Source: Paracoccaceae bacterium (GTDB lineage: Bacteria; Pseudomonadota; Alphaproteobacteria; Rhodobacterales; Rhodobacteraceae). From it: 64,000 nucleotides of DNA. The position numbers and the translations under genes were made by a program. The DNA is taken from NCBI GenBank assembly GCA_019454225.1, contig CP075370.1, positions 3,521,001 through 3,585,000 of the forward strand, given 5' to 3'. This document shows positions 45,745-57,414 of the stretch, one piece after another. The notes below the pieces were generated by a model. The model saw nothing but the letters and a program-made list of their open reading frames with translations. It searched no databases and was not told the DNA's origin. Numbering within the stretch: position 1 is the stretch's first letter; each line of letters opens with the position of its first letter.

Positions 45745-45905
45745 GTTTCGGGCGCACCCCGGCTTGCACCTCAGCGGCGTCGGCCGCGCCCTCTCACCGC
45801 GGCAGGTCGCCAGAACAACGAACGACATCCATCCCCGCAAGTTCAGTGATCACGCAGCGCTGGCCGCTCCCTTCCAGGCCAACCTGCATTTCAGCGCGTG
45901 GCCAT
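45745..45905 (+). pseudogene. Decayed 3' fragment of a PLP-dependent enzyme gene
   Basis: The frame reads HLSGVGRALSPRQVARTTND, then IHPRKFSDHAALAAPF and SAW, aligning with the intact PLP enzyme at 57411-58115 (HVVQIGRDLTPREVGG, then VHPRKFSDRAALGAPF and KAW) at roughly half of the positions, without gaps. Only the last 45 codons or so remain. It is a second, degraded copy of that gene and marks the left edge of a duplicated cargo slot. Confidence 0.8.
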
Positions 45906-46460
45906 TCCCTCAAACAGGCTTTGCGCCCGCGAAAGAATGGCTGGGTCAGGCTTTGTCGCGCGCAGGCCCGCAAGAACCGAAGCAACCTCGATGCGACCGG
46001 CGGCAACGCATTCTCGAATGAAGTCCACATCCTTTTCGGCCAAGCGATTTAGTTTCGAAACGACCACATCCTGAATTGCCGGTCAAACGATGACCACGGT
46101 CCGGCCATAGACGTCGATTTCGGCGGTCGCCGCGCGTTTCATCCAGTCAGGTGGCATCTGGGCCGTGTTCTCATCAACACCGTCCAGATAGAAGCCGAAC
46201 CTTTGGTGAAATGCAGACATCTCGCCGAATAGCGCGCTGATTTCCTCAGATGCTTCGAACCCTGGATTCCGCGCCTCCCAGTCCCGGTTGTTTTCCGGAT
46301 AGAGGTCGATCTCGGGCGTGATCTTTAGCGCCATCGGAGCGTCGGGCCATGTCAGCAGAATGGCCTGACTGCCGACCACAATGACACGGTCGGCCTGGAA
46401 ATGCTCAGCCACCGAACGTGCCGCGCGCAAAAGATCGTCGCGATCGCGGACTGGCCTCAC
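45891..46460 (-). pseudogene. DUF6036-type nucleotidyltransferase gene interrupted by an in-frame TGA
   Basis: The frame starts at GTG 46460 and has the nucleotidyltransferase core VVGSQAILL (residues about 28-36) and TPEIDLYPENN (near 48-58), as in DUF6036 proteins. A TGA at 46083-46085 stops it after 125 residues. The same frame continues directly with the expected C-terminal sequence (AIQDVVVSKLNRLAEKDVDFI, then EVASVLAGLRATKP) to a second stop at 45891-45893, so this is a nonsense mutation rather than a natural end. The GTGA overlap with the upstream gene shows that they form a pair, toxin-antitoxin-like in layout. Confidence 0.75.
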
Positions 46461-46945
46461 TGGGCCACACCGAGTTTTGCCTTCTGCCAGACGCGGCGGC
46501 GCCAGGCAGGGTCGTCATAGGCGGCCGATAGCCGGAAAGGAGAGGCAGTGCGAAGCCGCGTCAGAGCATCCGATCGCTTCACGATCAGCCTTGCAACCAC
46601 GCCGACCGGTTGGTCAAGGATTTCGAGCCAGTCCCGAACATAGTCGGGCACCGGCTGCGGCATGGCCTTGAAGCGCTGCCGGGCTTCCACCAGAAGCCGG
46701 TCACTGCGGCGCAGATGCCCTGCGACCAGACGGTGCAAGATCAGCTTTGCACGGTCATTGACCGTCTCGCGGTTGACGGCCGGTGCTGTGGGTGCGGGCT
46801 TCAGGGCACGGTGGCGCGCGCGAAGCTCTGCGGCCATGGCCAGAATCTGCGCACGATCTTCGGACGGCACCAAGACTTCGACCCGGACAAGGCCCGCTGC
46901 CCCGCCAGTTGACTTGTACCGCTTGATCCTCTCTTGAACCGACAT
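46457..46945 (-). CDS. Hypothetical partner of the DUF6036 nucleotidyltransferase
   Basis: The 162-residue protein starts at ATG 46945 with TAGGAG about ten bases upstream; a GTG at 46954 is also open. The N-terminal VQERIKRYKSTGGAAGLVRVEVLVPSEDRAQ region resembles small antitoxin-like DNA-binding proteins, and the C-terminal half is helical and rich in Arg. It overlaps the nucleotidyltransferase gene by four bases. As the upstream member of the pair it is the likely antitoxin or regulator, by analogy with AbiE/MenA-MenT type systems; this is inference. Confidence 0.6.
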   Translation of the reverse strand: MSVQERIKRYKSTGGAAGLVRVEVLVPSEDRAQILAMAAELRARHRALKPAPTAPAVNRETVNDRAKLILHRLVAGHLRRSDRLLVEARQRFKAMPQPVPDYVRDWLEILDQPVGVVARLIVKRSDALTRLRTASPFRLSAAYDDPAWRRRVWQKAKLGVAQ

Positions 46946-47099
46946 CGGACGCACTCCTACTCATGACAAGATGGCGTATCCCGGATACGTTTTCAAGGGT
47001 GACGTGGCGCGCGTCGCGAAGAGGGGGAGGCGACCGCAAACTTCTAGAGTGCGGACAAAGCAACGATCAGCCCGGTCCCAAGTTTTCGAACCCCGCCCC

Positions 47100-47195
47100 C
47101 AGGGCTTCGACCGCCAGCACCGCGAGTTCGCAGTAGCGAGCCCGCGGTTGGGGGTGGATAAGACCCAATTCGCCGCACTAGCGCGCAGCCCGCTT
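47100..47195 (-). pseudogene. Decayed 3' fragment of the 59411-60049 gene family
   Basis: Read on the minus strand, the segment encodes LRASAAN.V.S.PN and, after a frameshift, RYCELAVLAVEAL, matching the C-terminus of the intact gene at 59411-60049 (LRAISINPVSSSPK, then RYRDLAVLAIEA). DNA similarity is about 70% over 95 bases. It is the right-hand flank of the duplicated cargo slot. The remainder of the 448-bp gap between 46946 and 47393 holds no supported gene. Confidence 0.75.
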
Positions 47196-47393
47196 TAGTC
47201 GGCTGATCAGGATAGTTTCGCGAGCGCAGTCAGCTTGGCGCGACAGTGGGCGTCTGCGGGGGAAATCCGGTGACAGATGCGTTCGCCCAGCTGGGCTTTC
47301 TTGCGCGATCGCCGAAGGAATTTGCTTCATCCAAGCATAAGCAACCCGAGCACAGGTTGCGACAGAATAGTCGCAGTGTAAGCTGCCCCACGG

Positions 47394-50300
47394 TTACAGG
47401 CGCTCAATCGTTAGGAAAACGGCGCATTCCTTCTGCAGCGACATCAGATTGTCTATCCCGGCGGTGATGTCGAACCGTGCCTTCAGCGGGGCAAGCGCAT
47501 CCACCGTGGTGGCCTCCACAAACCGGTCATGGAAATGGCGGCGGCGGTTGCGGTCGGACGGTTCGGGTCGCAACTGGGCGAACAGCCCCTTCCGGCCAAG
47601 GTGCTGTTCCGCCGCCTCGATCTGATCGCGCAGTGGCAGGTCGGGGGTATTTGCCGGCTCCCACACCAGCGTCAGCCGGCGCACCAGCACGCCTTGCTTT
47701 TTCAGCATTGTCAGGAAGGCTTCCAGCTTTTCGCGTTGCAGCGGTCGGGCAAGGCACCACGGGTCTTCGATGTGTAGATCGACCTGCCGGCCCGACACCG
47801 CCTCGAACACGCGGCACAGATCGCGGGGCGTGCCCGGGCGATAGTCAAAACGGCGGATGCGTGCATTGAACGCTTCCAGCACGCCCTTTCGTACCGAAAG
47901 ATCGCGGATACTGCCGCCGATCCAGCTATCGGCCAGCACCCTCCGGCCGAAATGCGAAACGCCGGCCAAAGGCCCCTCCAGCACCGGGGGCGCCCCAGCC
48001 TCGGCCCAGAACTCCTCGGCCGCGCCTTGCTTCACCACCGTCAGCCGCGGCGCCGCGGCCAGACGATCGGCGCGGGCCAGCTGCACCTCGATCTGCGCGT
48101 TCCGCTCATACTCAACCAAACCATCCACCAGACGCCGGTCAAGACCCGTGGCCCCTGCCCCGGCCAAGTCGGCATTGTCTGGGATCAGGTAGTAAACCTT
48201 CCGGGTCCGGTCATCGTCCAGCCAGCTGCGCAAGGCTCGCAGGCTTGCCGTCGACTGCTCGTGCCCCTGTGCCCCCCACAGAGCCTGCGCTGCAAGAATG
48301 ATCAGGCTGGCACCTTGCAAACGCAGGCCAATCGTTTCGGCTGCCGTATTGGCAATCGGCACCACATCCGCCGGCGCTTGCGCGGGCCGCGGCTGCGTCT
48401 GGGCCAGTACGCCCGAAAGCCAGGCACGCACCGGATGGCGGTTCAACTTATCCCAGTGCTGCTGGTTGGAAAAATCGTTGAGGCAATGCGGGCAGCTTGT
48501 CTCGCAGGTATCGCCACTTGGGCATTCCAGTATCTGCAAGGCGCGGCCGATCAGGGCGCGCGCCGAAAAGCGCGGCTCGTCATCGGCCAGAAGGCGGCGG
48601 CAATAGCCCGCCCCGCCCGGTACGGCATCAGACAGGATCACCGAAGGATGCCCAGTCGGGATTTCGGCTGTGGCGCGGATATCGCGCGGGTCGGTTTCCA
48701 GAAGGTCGGTCGCCGCCAGCCTCAAGGCCTCGGACAGGGTGCGCACAAAGCCTTCGCGCGCCTCGCGAGTTTCGCTTTCCTTCTTGCGCCCGAAATCGGG
48801 CAAAGGGGTGGAAAAGCGGATTGCCCGCAGATCGGTTTCAAAGATATGGGCCAGATCGACAGGCCAGCCCAACTTGTCCACCGGGCAGGTCTCGCCGGTG
48901 CGGGGATTGTCGTGCCGCTTCTGCACTTCGGCCCCATGGGAAAGATCGCGTGGGGCCGGCATGGCGTATTCGCAAAGCCGACAGCACAGATAGCCCTTGC
49001 CCTGCGGCCCGCGGTTCACGATGAACATCTGCCCCGGCTTTTCCCCGCTGCGCGGCACAGCGGGAGCAAAGAAGCTCATCACCCCGTTCAGGTCAGAGGA
49101 ACGGAAATCCTCTTCCATCGCGCGGGTCAGCAGCCGCGCTTCGTCCACCGGGCGCACACGCAGGCGGGATGAACCTGGGTCGCGCCCCATGCGCCCGGTG
49201 TAGGAGGTCAGGAAGCCGAAGGGTTCAATGAAACGCACCTTCAGCCCTTGCTGACCCGCCCCGCATTGCGGGCAGGCTTCGTCAAAACCTTCACGGTCGT
49301 CGTGAATCTGCACATGGTTGCAAGACGGGCAGATGCGGTAATAACCCTTTTCGGTCCAGGCATCGCCGCCGCCGATGGCAGCCTTTCGGGCAATGCCTTC
49401 GCTGGTCCAGATGCGGCCCCCCGCTACCACCTCGGCACCCGGGGCATATTCCGCGATAGCAAGGCTGGCGTCCCGGTCCAGTTGCAGCGCCCGGCCCTGA
49501 TCACCGTGCGATTGCTGATCGGTCACGATTTCCAGATGAATGGAATGAACCGGGAAGCTGTAGGTCGGGATCACGGCTGCGCGCGACATCGCCTCGACCA
49601 CAAACCGATCAAGGTACAGCTTCTTGTCGCGCATCCGGCCATTTGCCCGTCTTAGCGCCTTTTGACCTTCCGCGTCAGTCGTGGCCGAATGATGCGCGGC
49701 CATAGCCTGTTCATAGCCCTCGTGTATCCCGCGCCAGCGCCCGGCGATTACTGCGACAAAACCTTCCACCTTCTGAAGGAAATGCGCCGCAAGATCGGCC
49801 CCGCGCAGGGAGACCGACGCCAGAGAACCAGGAAGCGCTCCCGCCAGGGCATCGGCAGATGCTAGCGCCGCCTTGCCCGCATCCGACGCTAACCAGGATC
49901 GCAGATCGGCCAGAAGGGCGGCTTCGCGCGCATGGTCCAGACTTTCGCCAAGAATGTCGCGCAACTGCGGCGCACCTGTCTTGGTGGACCCGGCAAGGCG
50001 ATGGTCCAGCCAGCCCGACAGGATCATGGACACCTGGTGACGGCGGAAGAAGTCGGGGTTTTCTAGGGTCAGGTACGGCGGCGCGGGCAGCGCCTCCAGA
50101 TAGGATTGCAGGTTGCGGAAACTTGACTGGTCATATCGGCTTCCCCGCGCCAACATCAGGGCAATTGGCGCAACTTGTGCCCGTCGGCCAGCACGGCCTG
50201 CACGCTGCTGGTAATTCGCGATACCCGGCGGAACGTTGCGGCAGAACACGGCCTCAAGATCGCCCAGATCGACCCCCATTTCCATTGTGGTGGTGCAACT

Positions 50301-53300
50301 AAGCAGGTTCACTTCACCCCGGCGGAAACGCTCTTCGATCTCGGCCCGTTCCGATACGCCGATGGCGGCGGTATGTTCACGGGCGATCGCGCTTTGTGGC
50401 CGCGCGCGATAGCGCTCAAGGTAGTGGTTGGAACGCTCCGCTAGTGCGCGAGCCTCGCGCGAAACCTTCTCGACCTCGCCGATGCAGCGCCAGGCTGTGC
50501 ATTGGCCATCCAGATCAACATGCGCTACCGCTCCACAACTGCGGCAGCGATACAGGCTGCCTGCAGGCGCCGAAACCATCCGCAGCGCCGCCAGATTCAG
50601 CACATGACCATGGCCTCCCGGTCTCAGAAGGCCCGAGCCCGGCCGTGTGGCGGCTTGCCAGAAGGCACGCATCGCCGTGCCTATCTGGTCGGGCGAAAAA
50701 CCCAGCTTCTGGCCCAAAAGCCAGCTGATCCGGTTCTGCGCATTCGGCGCAGGCATCAACGTGTGCAATCGGCGCGACGCTTTCACCCGGACTTCGGCCC
50801 AGGAAATGTCACCGCTGGCCTTGCCCTCGCCCCAAAGGGTTTCATCCGTCAGGTCAATCACCCCACCCAGATCGTTGATCGCGCGGGAATAACGGATCTG
50901 GTCCAGCAGGAACCGAACCAGCGGCGCGGCAAGCCGCTGCCGGCCTTCGGGCAGGGCCTGGGCAACGCTGCGCACCACCTGATCCTCGCCGTGATACTGC
51001 ACCTCCATCAGGCCCAACGTCTCAAGCGAAAGCCGCAGGGCTCCGTCACACAATTCTCCGGCAATCAGCGCTAGCAGCCTGTCCTTCACCGCCGTGCTGC
51101 CCAAGGGTTCGGGGTTGCGCCGGTCATAAAGCCGGAAACCTTCGCGCCGCAGGGCCCGCCAGACCCCCTCCTTCAGCCCTTCCAGGTCCAGCTTCTCGTC
51201 CTCGGCTCGCTTCAGCGCTTCGACCATAGCCGCGCGCAGGGCCTGATCTCGAGCCGTGCGTTCGAAGAAGGGGGCAAAGAACGCCGCATCCTGACGGTTG
51301 TCGGCAAAGACCAGCAGGTTACGCCCCTTCATTGGCGCATCCGAATCGCGATTGGCCGGCGGTGGCAGGGCTTCGATCAGCGTCTGAGCGGCGACAGCGG
51401 CCAGAGCGTCGTCACCGGGGTTGATCGCTGTCACCGGCTCGGCATAGCGGCCGCCCCTTTGCCCGCAGGACAGGCAGCGTTTCACATAGCTGCGCCGCTC
51501 CTCGGTGTCCTGCACCATCTCGGCCTCTTGCAGCCCCAGCAGACCATCCCCGGGCCCGTCTATCAGGTCACCGGTCTTAGGATCGAACCAGAACAGCTCC
51601 ACCGCCTCGGCTCCGGCAGCCTCAACCTCTTCGGCATCGTCCTCAAACGCGCTCTGACCCGCGCCGACCAGCCGCAACACGCGGCGCGTACCTCGCTGCG
51701 CCAAATCGGGCCGGGGATGCAGGGCATGGCCATCATCCCATCCCTCGACATAGGGCTCGCCACAGTTGCGACAGACCAGAAGCGGATAGGCCGGAACGCC
51801 ATCCACATGCGTTCCAGTGCGACTAACCTGCGGCAGCCCTTCCCAATGTTCGGGATTTTCCGCCGACAGTGTTAGGGCCAGCCCTTCCACACCCGAGGCC
51901 GCAAGGTGATAACGCGCCGGCAACAGCGGAAAGGCACCGCTGATCGCCGGCTTGGCCAGAACCCCCGCCGCAATCAGCGCGGTCAGTGCCTGTCGAGCAA
52001 GCCCCGGATCATCGCCAAAAACCAGCCGCGCCAATCCGTCGAACGGCAGCGATCGGCCCATCAAAGCGCGCGCCACCTGCCGTACTTCGGCCAGCCCTGA
52101 AAGCACGTGGATCAGCGCCTCGCCTAGGTGGTGGCCCTCCAGCCGCAGCGCACCGATCCCTGCACCCTCCATAGCGGCGTTCCATTCGCCCACCTGATGT
52201 TCGGCACTTTCATCGGAGAAAACGTTCGCTGCCCGCAGTTCGGCAATCACCTCGCCGATCTGCACCCAGGTCTGTGGGTCAATCCTGTGGGTTGCTTCAC
52301 CTTCAGTCAGCCGCGGATGCAGCCGCCGTTCCGAAGTGACGACCGCGGCATCCCCGCTGGGAAAGGGTTCGCCGAACAGGTTCTCGGCAAACCGCGCCAG
52401 TTCGTCGCGCCGGGCCGGATCAAGGCTGGCCGAGGTGCCCACGCACCGCAGCCGCCCCGTCGCCAAACCCAGATGGGTTTTCAGCTTGCGAAGCAGAAAG
52501 GCCACCTCGATCGCCTGCGCCCCGGTGTAGGTATGCACCTCATCCAGCACGATCCATTTCAGGTCTGCCCCTTCCAGAAGCCGACGGTTGCGCGGCAGAA
52601 GCAGGATGTGCTCCAGCATTGCATAGTTGGTGATCAGGATATGCGGCGGGGTGTCCAGCATCTCTTGCCGCGACAGAAGCCAGTTGGCCGGAACGCGGGT
52701 CACATCGGGAAAGTTTGCCTGGAACGACGGACTTTGCACCAGATCGTTTTCCACGTCGCTGCGCATCTCGTTCGACCGGACCTGACCGGTGTATCGGCCC
52801 AGCGTGATGCCGGGGTCCTTCAGGTCGGCAAACAAGAGCCGCGAGATCCGATGCATCTGGTCATTGGCCAGCGCGTTCAGCGGATAGACCAGAATGGCCC
52901 GAACCCCGGGCCGCGCCAAATCAGTGTCGCGCAGAAGACTGTCCACCAGCGGAAACAGGAAGGATTCCGTCTTACCCGAACCTGTTCCCGTGGCCACAAG
53001 ATAGTTTTCGTCCAGCCCGATGGCCGCCGCCTGATGCAGGTGCAACGGCCGGTCCATCAGGGCGCGCCCGCTGTCGCTGCCATCGAGCGCCGCCCAACCC
53101 CTGTGCAGCCGCCCGTCCTGCACCATCTGGCGGATCGAAGCGCCTTTCTCGAAATCCGGCAGGCTTTCCACATAGGGGCCCTTCACCAGATCAGCCGCCG
53201 CAATCGTTGCTGCCACCCGCTGCGCCAGAAGCGGCGCACGGGCCGCCGAAACCCCCGCCGCCGTCGAGGTATAGCGGGCAAGGGTCTCACGCAGCCGGGT

Positions 53301-53333
53301 CTTGAACAGAAGCGGGTCAAGTTCGTGGGTCAT
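47394..53333 (-). CDS. druE: DUF1998 superfamily 2 helicase, DruE-like (Druantia)
   Basis: The 1,979-residue protein has a DEAD/DEAH helicase core: Walker [12 protein letters not shown] near residue 134, Walker B as [12 protein letters not shown] near 265, and the second RecA domain with [13 protein letters not shown] and [12 protein letters not shown]. Cys-rich pieces ([28 protein letters not shown]) include the DUF1998 zinc region near residue 1620. A further C-terminal domain of about 300 residues includes [11 protein letters not shown]. Size, domain order and pairing with the 1,097-residue upstream gene match DruE of Druantia type III antiphage systems. The start overlaps the upstream stop by four bases. 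Confidence 0.72.
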   Translation of the reverse strand: MTHELDPLLFKTRLRETLARYTSTAAGVSAARAPLLAQRVAATIAAADLVKGPYVESLPDFEKGASIRQMVQDGRLHRGWAALDGSDSGRALMDRPLHLHQAAAIGLDENYLVATGTGSGKTESFLFPLVDSLLRDTDLARPGVRAILVYPLNALANDQMHRISRLLFADLKDPGITLGRYTGQVRSNEMRSDVENDLVQSPSFQANFPDVTRVPANWLLSRQEMLDTPPHILITNYAMLEHILLLPRNRRLLEGADLKWIVLDEVHTYTGAQAIEVAFLLRKLKTHLGLATGRLRCVGTSASLDPARRDELARFAENLFGEPFPSGDAAVVTSERRLHPRLTEGEATHRIDPQTWVQIGEVIAELRAANVFSDESAEHQVGEWNAAMEGAGIGALRLEGHHLGEALIHVLSGLAEVRQVARALMGRSLPFDGLARLVFGDDPGLARQALTALIAAGVLAKPAISGAFPLLPARYHLAASGVEGLALTLSAENPEHWEGLPQVSRTGTHVDGVPAYPLLVCRNCGEPYVEGWDDGHALHPRPDLAQRGTRRVLRLVGAGQSAFEDDAEEVEAAGAEAVELFWFDPKTGDLIDGPGDGLLGLQEAEMVQDTEERRSYVKRCLSCGQRGGRYAEPVTAINPGDDALAAVAAQTLIEALPPPANRDSDAPMKGRNLLVFADNRQDAAFFAPFFERTARDQALRAAMVEALKRAEDEKLDLEGLKEGVWRALRREGFRLYDRRNPEPLGSTAVKDRLLALIAGELCDGALRLSLETLGLMEVQYHGEDQVVRSVAQALPEGRQRLAAPLVRFLLDQIRYSRAINDLGGVIDLTDETLWGEGKASGDISWAEVRVKASRRLHTLMPAPNAQNRISWLLGQKLGFSPDQIGTAMRAFWQAATRPGSGLLRPGGHGHVLNLAALRMVSAPAGSLYRCRSCGAVAHVDLDGQCTAWRCIGEVEKVSREARALAERSNHYLERYRARPQSAIAREHTAAIGVSERAEIEERFRRGEVNLLSCTTTMEMGVDLGDLEAVFCRNVPPGIANYQQRAGRAGRRAQVAPIALMLARGSRYDQSSFRNLQSYLEALPAPPYLTLENPDFFRRHQVSMILSGWLDHRLAGSTKTGAPQLRDILGESLDHAREAALLADLRSWLASDAGKAALASADALAGALPGSLASVSLRGADLAAHFLQKVEGFVAVIAGRWRGIHEGYEQAMAAHHSATTDAEGQKALRRANGRMRDKKLYLDRFVVEAMSRAAVIPTYSFPVHSIHLEIVTDQQSHGDQGRALQLDRDASLAIAEYAPGAEVVAGGRIWTSEGIARKAAIGGGDAWTEKGYYRICPSCNHVQIHDDREGFDEACPQCGAGQQGLKVRFIEPFGFLTSYTGRMGRDPGSSRLRVRPVDEARLLTRAMEEDFRSSDLNGVMSFFAPAVPRSGEKPGQMFIVNRGPQGKGYLCCRLCEYAMPAPRDLSHGAEVQKRHDNPRTGETCPVDKLGWPVDLAHIFETDLRAIRFSTPLPDFGRKKESETREAREGFVRTLSEALRLAATDLLETDPRDIRATAEIPTGHPSVILSDAVPGGAGYCRRLLADDEPRFSARALIGRALQILECPSGDTCETSCPHCLNDFSNQQHWDKLNRHPVRAWLSGVLAQTQPRPAQAPADVVPIANTAAETIGLRLQGASLIILAAQALWGAQGHEQSTASLRALRSWLDDDRTRKVYYLIPDNADLAGAGATGLDRRLVDGLVEYERNAQIEVQLARADRLAAAPRLTVVKQGAAEEFWAEAGAPPVLEGPLAGVSHFGRRVLADSWIGGSIRDLSVRKGVLEAFNARIRRFDYRPGTPRDLCRVFEAVSGRQVDLHIEDPWCLARPLQREKLEAFLTMLKKQGVLVRRLTLVWEPANTPDLPLRDQIEAAEQHLGRKGLFAQLRPEPSDRNRRRHFHDRFVEATTVDALAPLKARFDITAGIDNLMSLQKECAVFLTIERL

Positions 53334-56300
53334 GGGCGCACCTCGGCCAACTGCCAGACAAGTAGAAAATAGAAGAACAATTCAGGCGCCAGCCGCAGCA
53401 GAAAGCCGATTGAGGCCAGTACATCCGACGCCCGCCAGTTCAGGCTTGCGGCCAACGTTTCGATAAACTGGCCGGCTGAACCGGTCCGGCTGGCACGGGC
53501 AAACTCGGAAAGCGTGGCCGCAACCGCCAAATCGACCGCGGGGGGCCGGTCATCCTCTGGCCGGCGCTTGGGCATGGGCGGGCGCAGTTCGGGAGAGCAT
53601 TGCGCAAGAACATGGGCCGCAAGTGTCGATAGGGCTTCGCCGCGCCGGCTGTTGCCGCCGCCCTCGCTCTGCGGATCAAACAGCACATTGGCCGCCTCGA
53701 ACCGCTCCAGCATCCGCAACTGCGCCGCCCGCAGATGGGCCGGGCCAAGGATCGGTGTTCCATGCCAGAACCACCCTGCCCCGGGATCAGTATCCATATG
53801 GGGAAACAGCTTGAAAAAGCGTTCGGGTCGAAATCCCGCCAGCACCGTGTCGGGGTTCCGCTCGACTTGCGCGGCATTAGCAAAGGCAATCAGCGCCTGC
53901 CCGTGCAAAAGCCCCTCGCGCAGGCGTTCGCGCGATAGGGCACCCATCCGCGCTCCTACCCGCAGCCCATCGTCTACCTGATCGGCAAGGGCATCGAAGG
54001 CCGCGGTGGGGGCGGAGTAAAGGCCCGGATCAATCTCCACCGGGTGCACCATCGGGACCCAGCTGGGCGAGGTTTCCCCCGGCGCCGGCACCAGCGCCGC
54101 CCGCATCAGGAGCCCGCCCGCCAGCGGCAGACCTGCAATTACGCCGCCCAGACTGTGCCAGCGCGGCAACAGGCTGCGCTCCAGCCCGTGGTCCAGCCAG
54201 CAGTCCGCCGCATAGCAATCCGAAAGCCAGCGGCACAGCGTCTCGAACCGGGTCTGGATGAAATCGACCGGCGCATCAGACAGACTGTGTGGGGCCACCA
54301 GCGGCAACGCATAAGTATCGCCCCGGCCATTTCGCAACGGGCGCCAGCGATGTTCCGCGTTCGCGCTGTCAGGCCGCACGAAAACGCGCCCGATCATCAT
54401 TCCCTGATCGGCCGGCCGCTGCGCGATGGTCAGCACCACCTCGCGGGTGTCGTTGCCCGAAAACGCGGCGCGCAGCCAGTCGGGCGCGGCCTGCCGCACG
54501 GGCCTTCGTCCAAGCGCGATCTCGTGAAAGCCACGGTTGCCCATCTCGTCCTCGGCCTCGACTGCGATGGCGTCGATTGGAGTGCCGATGGCAAATGTGG
54601 CCTGCACCCCCACCCGCACGGGGCGCAGGTCAAACCGCGTGGGCTGCAAGGCATCCACGATTTCAAACAGCACAACTTCGGCGCCGTTCGACCGCCGAAG
54701 CACAACTGCACCGGTCTGCCCTACAAGCTCCGAGATTGCGATGTTTCGCGTCATTCCCAGCGCAAAGGGCTGGGCTTCATGCCGCGCCCCCACCCGCAAG
54801 GACGCTCCGCGATCTGGGCAGCGGATCGACACATGACCAAACCTGTCGTCCGCCCCTACCCCGATCCGGGCCCCCAAAGGCACCGGGCTGACCACACCAT
54901 CCGACCGCAGGCGCACCAGACTGATATCGGGCCAAGCAAGACGGAACGATACCACCTCACCCTCGATCCCAAAGGCGGCCAGAGCGTGGGCGTACCCCCC
55001 CTTGGGGTCCAGGTGCAAGCCGCGGTCAAAGGCGCTGACATGCTGGGAATGCGATGGAAGAAAGTTCGAAGGCACCGCCGCACAGATCAAGTCCAACCCG
55101 CGCGCAGCCTCGAACTCGTTCCAGACAAAGGCGCCAAGGGTGATCCCCGCCGATCGCGCTTCCCGATCCGGCGCCAGAAGCTCCAGCCGCAGCCGCGCCG
55201 GCCCCGGCGGCAGCCCGACGGGTAGGCAATCGGCCAACCGGCATTCGCCAATCCCCTCGGTCACGGCCACGTCGATCACCCTGTCCACACCGGCGATACT
55301 CAGCCGCAGACGGCGCGTTTCGGTCACGGACAAGCCGGTTTCCACCCGGAGCACTGCTTCCGGGCCAAACAGACGCCCCTGTGGCCCATTGGCGATTTCC
55401 GCACCGATCAGCCCCAGACGGCGCCGCGGTCGTGTCGCCAGGGCAATGACCTGCCCGCCGATCCGCAGCATCCTTGGCCTGTGGTCCAACACCACCCGCT
55501 GCAGGAAACAGCCGTCGCCCAGGGGCACGGCATCAAGATCATCCAGCACAAAGGGGCGGCGCGCGGCAACCAGCGCCTCAGAGGTATCCAGCATGAGGTC
55601 GCGGGACCCATGCCCCGCGCTTTCACAAAGCAACTGGCCAGCCGTCAGGTCGAAGACAGCAAAGCGGCTATCATCGGCCAGAAAATCCACCGCAAAGGGC
55701 AGCCCGTCAATCTGCCCCGACATCCGTCTGGGCCAGGGTTGCTCCAAGGCCCAATCCTCGCCCCCTTTCAGGCGCAGGGGGCGGTCCGCATCATCCATCT
55801 GCACGGCGATCCGGCCATTGGCCCGCGGAAGCCGCAAGGCCAGCCCGTCGGCGCCCCAGACCAGCCGCGGGCGGGGCGGAAGGGCCGCAGCCACGCCACC
55901 ACGCGCACGCTCGGCACCGGCCTTTGCAAAGCACTCGGCAAAGAAGCCTTCGAACGGGCTTTTGGCCTGAAACCCGGTCGGGTTCGCGGCAACCCGCGCA
56001 TAAAGCCGGGCGTGCCACGCGGTTTCATCCCAAAGAATCGCCCGCCGCGGCGTGATGACCGTAGGGTGCAGAAATTCCAGCGCATCATCCTCCCACCGGT
56101 TCAGCAGGGTCGATGAGTCCTCCGGCGGCGCGCCGAACAGATCATGCTGGCGTTGGAACGCCTCGATCAGCTGCTGGATATGCGCCCGCGGCACCCCGGC
56201 ATGCAGGAGATACAGGTCTACCATCCGATCCAGACCCCGGCTGGGCAGGCCCAGCCTGTCGCAAAGCGCCAGAAAGCTTCGATGCAGGTCTTCTCTTACC

Positions 56301-56623
56301 GCCGGCGTCCGGATCGGTACGCCCAGCACATCTTCCAGATGCGCGTAGATGCGCAGATCATTTCCGCCGTAATTGTCGTTCAGGGCATGGGCCACTGTCC
56401 ACCCTGCCAGGTATCCGTGCGCCTGGAACAGCCGAGGGATGGCCTGGGCACTGCCGCCAAGAAAGGTGCGCACCCGCGAAAGAGCCTCGTCTCGTGCCCC
56501 GTCACCTAGGGTCAGGAGACCAAGGAACGGGGGAGCTTCTGGACGCTTCAGTTGCTGGTAAAGCAGAAAGTCGGATGTTCGGCAGTTCACGAAATCTCCG
56601 CGTCGAAACTTGATACTTGTCAT
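53330..56623 (-). CDS. druH: STY4851/ECs_5259-like protein, candidate DruH (Druantia III)
   Basis: This 1,097-residue protein has no catalytic motif that I recognise. The N-terminal 250 residues are helical and the middle is rich in beta strands. The sequence type resembles the STY4851/ECs_5259 family, which occurs directly upstream of large DUF1998 helicases. In Druantia type III the two proteins DruH and DruE suffice to define the system, and the four-base overlap with the helicase gene agrees with that. The family link was made from memory, not by a search. No other candidate gene of the operon lies upstream; the 400 bp before it has no recognisable gene. Confidence 0.6.
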   Translation of the reverse strand: MTSIKFRRGDFVNCRTSDFLLYQQLKRPEAPPFLGLLTLGDGARDEALSRVRTFLGGSAQAIPRLFQAHGYLAGWTVAHALNDNYGGNDLRIYAHLEDVLGVPIRTPAVREDLHRSFLALCDRLGLPSRGLDRMVDLYLLHAGVPRAHIQQLIEAFQRQHDLFGAPPEDSSTLLNRWEDDALEFLHPTVITPRRAILWDETAWHARLYARVAANPTGFQAKSPFEGFFAECFAKAGAERARGGVAAALPPRPRLVWGADGLALRLPRANGRIAVQMDDADRPLRLKGGEDWALEQPWPRRMSGQIDGLPFAVDFLADDSRFAVFDLTAGQLLCESAGHGSRDLMLDTSEALVAARRPFVLDDLDAVPLGDGCFLQRVVLDHRPRMLRIGGQVIALATRPRRRLGLIGAEIANGPQGRLFGPEAVLRVETGLSVTETRRLRLSIAGVDRVIDVAVTEGIGECRLADCLPVGLPPGPARLRLELLAPDREARSAGITLGAFVWNEFEAARGLDLICAAVPSNFLPSHSQHVSAFDRGLHLDPKGGYAHALAAFGIEGEVVSFRLAWPDISLVRLRSDGVVSPVPLGARIGVGADDRFGHVSIRCPDRGASLRVGARHEAQPFALGMTRNIAISELVGQTGAVVLRRSNGAEVVLFEIVDALQPTRFDLRPVRVGVQATFAIGTPIDAIAVEAEDEMGNRGFHEIALGRRPVRQAAPDWLRAAFSGNDTREVVLTIAQRPADQGMMIGRVFVRPDSANAEHRWRPLRNGRGDTYALPLVAPHSLSDAPVDFIQTRFETLCRWLSDCYAADCWLDHGLERSLLPRWHSLGGVIAGLPLAGGLLMRAALVPAPGETSPSWVPMVHPVEIDPGLYSAPTAAFDALADQVDDGLRVGARMGALSRERLREGLLHGQALIAFANAAQVERNPDTVLAGFRPERFFKLFPHMDTDPGAGWFWHGTPILGPAHLRAAQLRMLERFEAANVLFDPQSEGGGNSRRGEALSTLAAHVLAQCSPELRPPMPKRRPEDDRPPAVDLAVAATLSEFARASRTGSAGQFIETLAASLNWRASDVLASIGFLLRLAPELFFYFLLVWQLAEVRP

Positions 56624-57030
56624 ATCGTTGCGGAAAGTCTGAACCGATTCAATACATGATCTGCAACCTGACTTCTCGCCCTCTAGATCATGAGCCTGTC
56701 GTAGCCTTCAGAGCGCGGCCTCTTCTGATAGGCATTAATCAGCACCTCTGACCTTCACTGAGGTATTGGTGCCTTGCGCACAGAAGGGGAGGCCACCCCG
56801 GCGCAGTCGAACGCCATGTTCGCGATCTGCACGATCCGGTTAGAGATCGCGGTCATCACCCCCTATCGATCCTTTGTCGGGGATTGGGTTGCGCTAACAA
56901 GACCACCCAGCAACACCTACGGCTGCGTGAAATCCGGCGCAATCGCATTGATGGTCTGGTAGTCATCTTGAGAGGCCTCGCGCAGGGTAGGAGGGCTTCG
57001 GTCTCGTCGCAAGGCAAGCCATTATCAGAC
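56624..57030. other. 407-bp gap with no supported gene
   Basis: This is the region upstream of the DruH-like gene. It should contain that gene's promoter on the minus strand. Short plus-strand frames (for example 56774-56962) have no recognisable product. The methylase fragment that follows loses similarity near 57030, so a recombination junction lies here. Confidence 0.5.
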
Positions 57031-57414
57031 CCCGCGATTTGGTCAGCGGCCAAGATCATCGCCCGGACTGTGGCCCGCCTGCGGCCGAACCGCTTCGCTG
57101 TCTGGGTGATCGGCGATGTCCGCGATGCCGATGGGTTCTTCGTCAACTTGCCGGGCCTGACGGTCGAAGCCTTCGAGGCCGCAGGCGCCCGCTTCTACAA
57201 CGATGCGATCCTCGTCACTGCTGTTGGCTCGCTGCCGATCCGCGTCGGTCGCCAGTTTACCGCCGCCCGCAAGCTCGGCCGGACCCACCAGAACGTGCTG
57301 GTGTTCTGCAAAGGTGATCCCCGCAAGGCGACCGAGGCCTGCGGGCCGGTGGAATTTGGCGAGATCGAAGCGGCGGATGGCGAACCCAGTGACGACCCGG
57401 AGGACGACCAGTGA
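57031..57414 (+). pseudogene. 3' fragment of a phage-type DNA methyltransferase gene
   Basis: The frame encodes the C-terminal part of a DNA-modification methylase: ARLRPNRFAVWVIGDVRD, then AFEAAGARFYNDAILVT, GSLPIRVGRQF.A.RKLGRTHQNVLVFCKGDP. This is the conserved end of methylases found in phages and integrated elements. The upstream DPPY-containing region is absent and no plausible start precedes 57031; a nominal start at 56884 lies in unrelated sequence. The stop overlaps the PLP-enzyme GTG. It may be the 3' end of the same kind of gene whose 5' end lies at 39603. Confidence 0.7.

Noticed and set aside
45794..46030. Minus-strand frame MWTSFENALPP... as a separate gene
   Set aside because: It is out of frame with the nucleotidyltransferase remainder, which explains the same bases better.
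52128..55225. Long plus-strand frames opposite the DruE- and DruH-like genes
   Set aside because: They are antisense to large genes with convincing domain content or operon structure and have no family resemblance.
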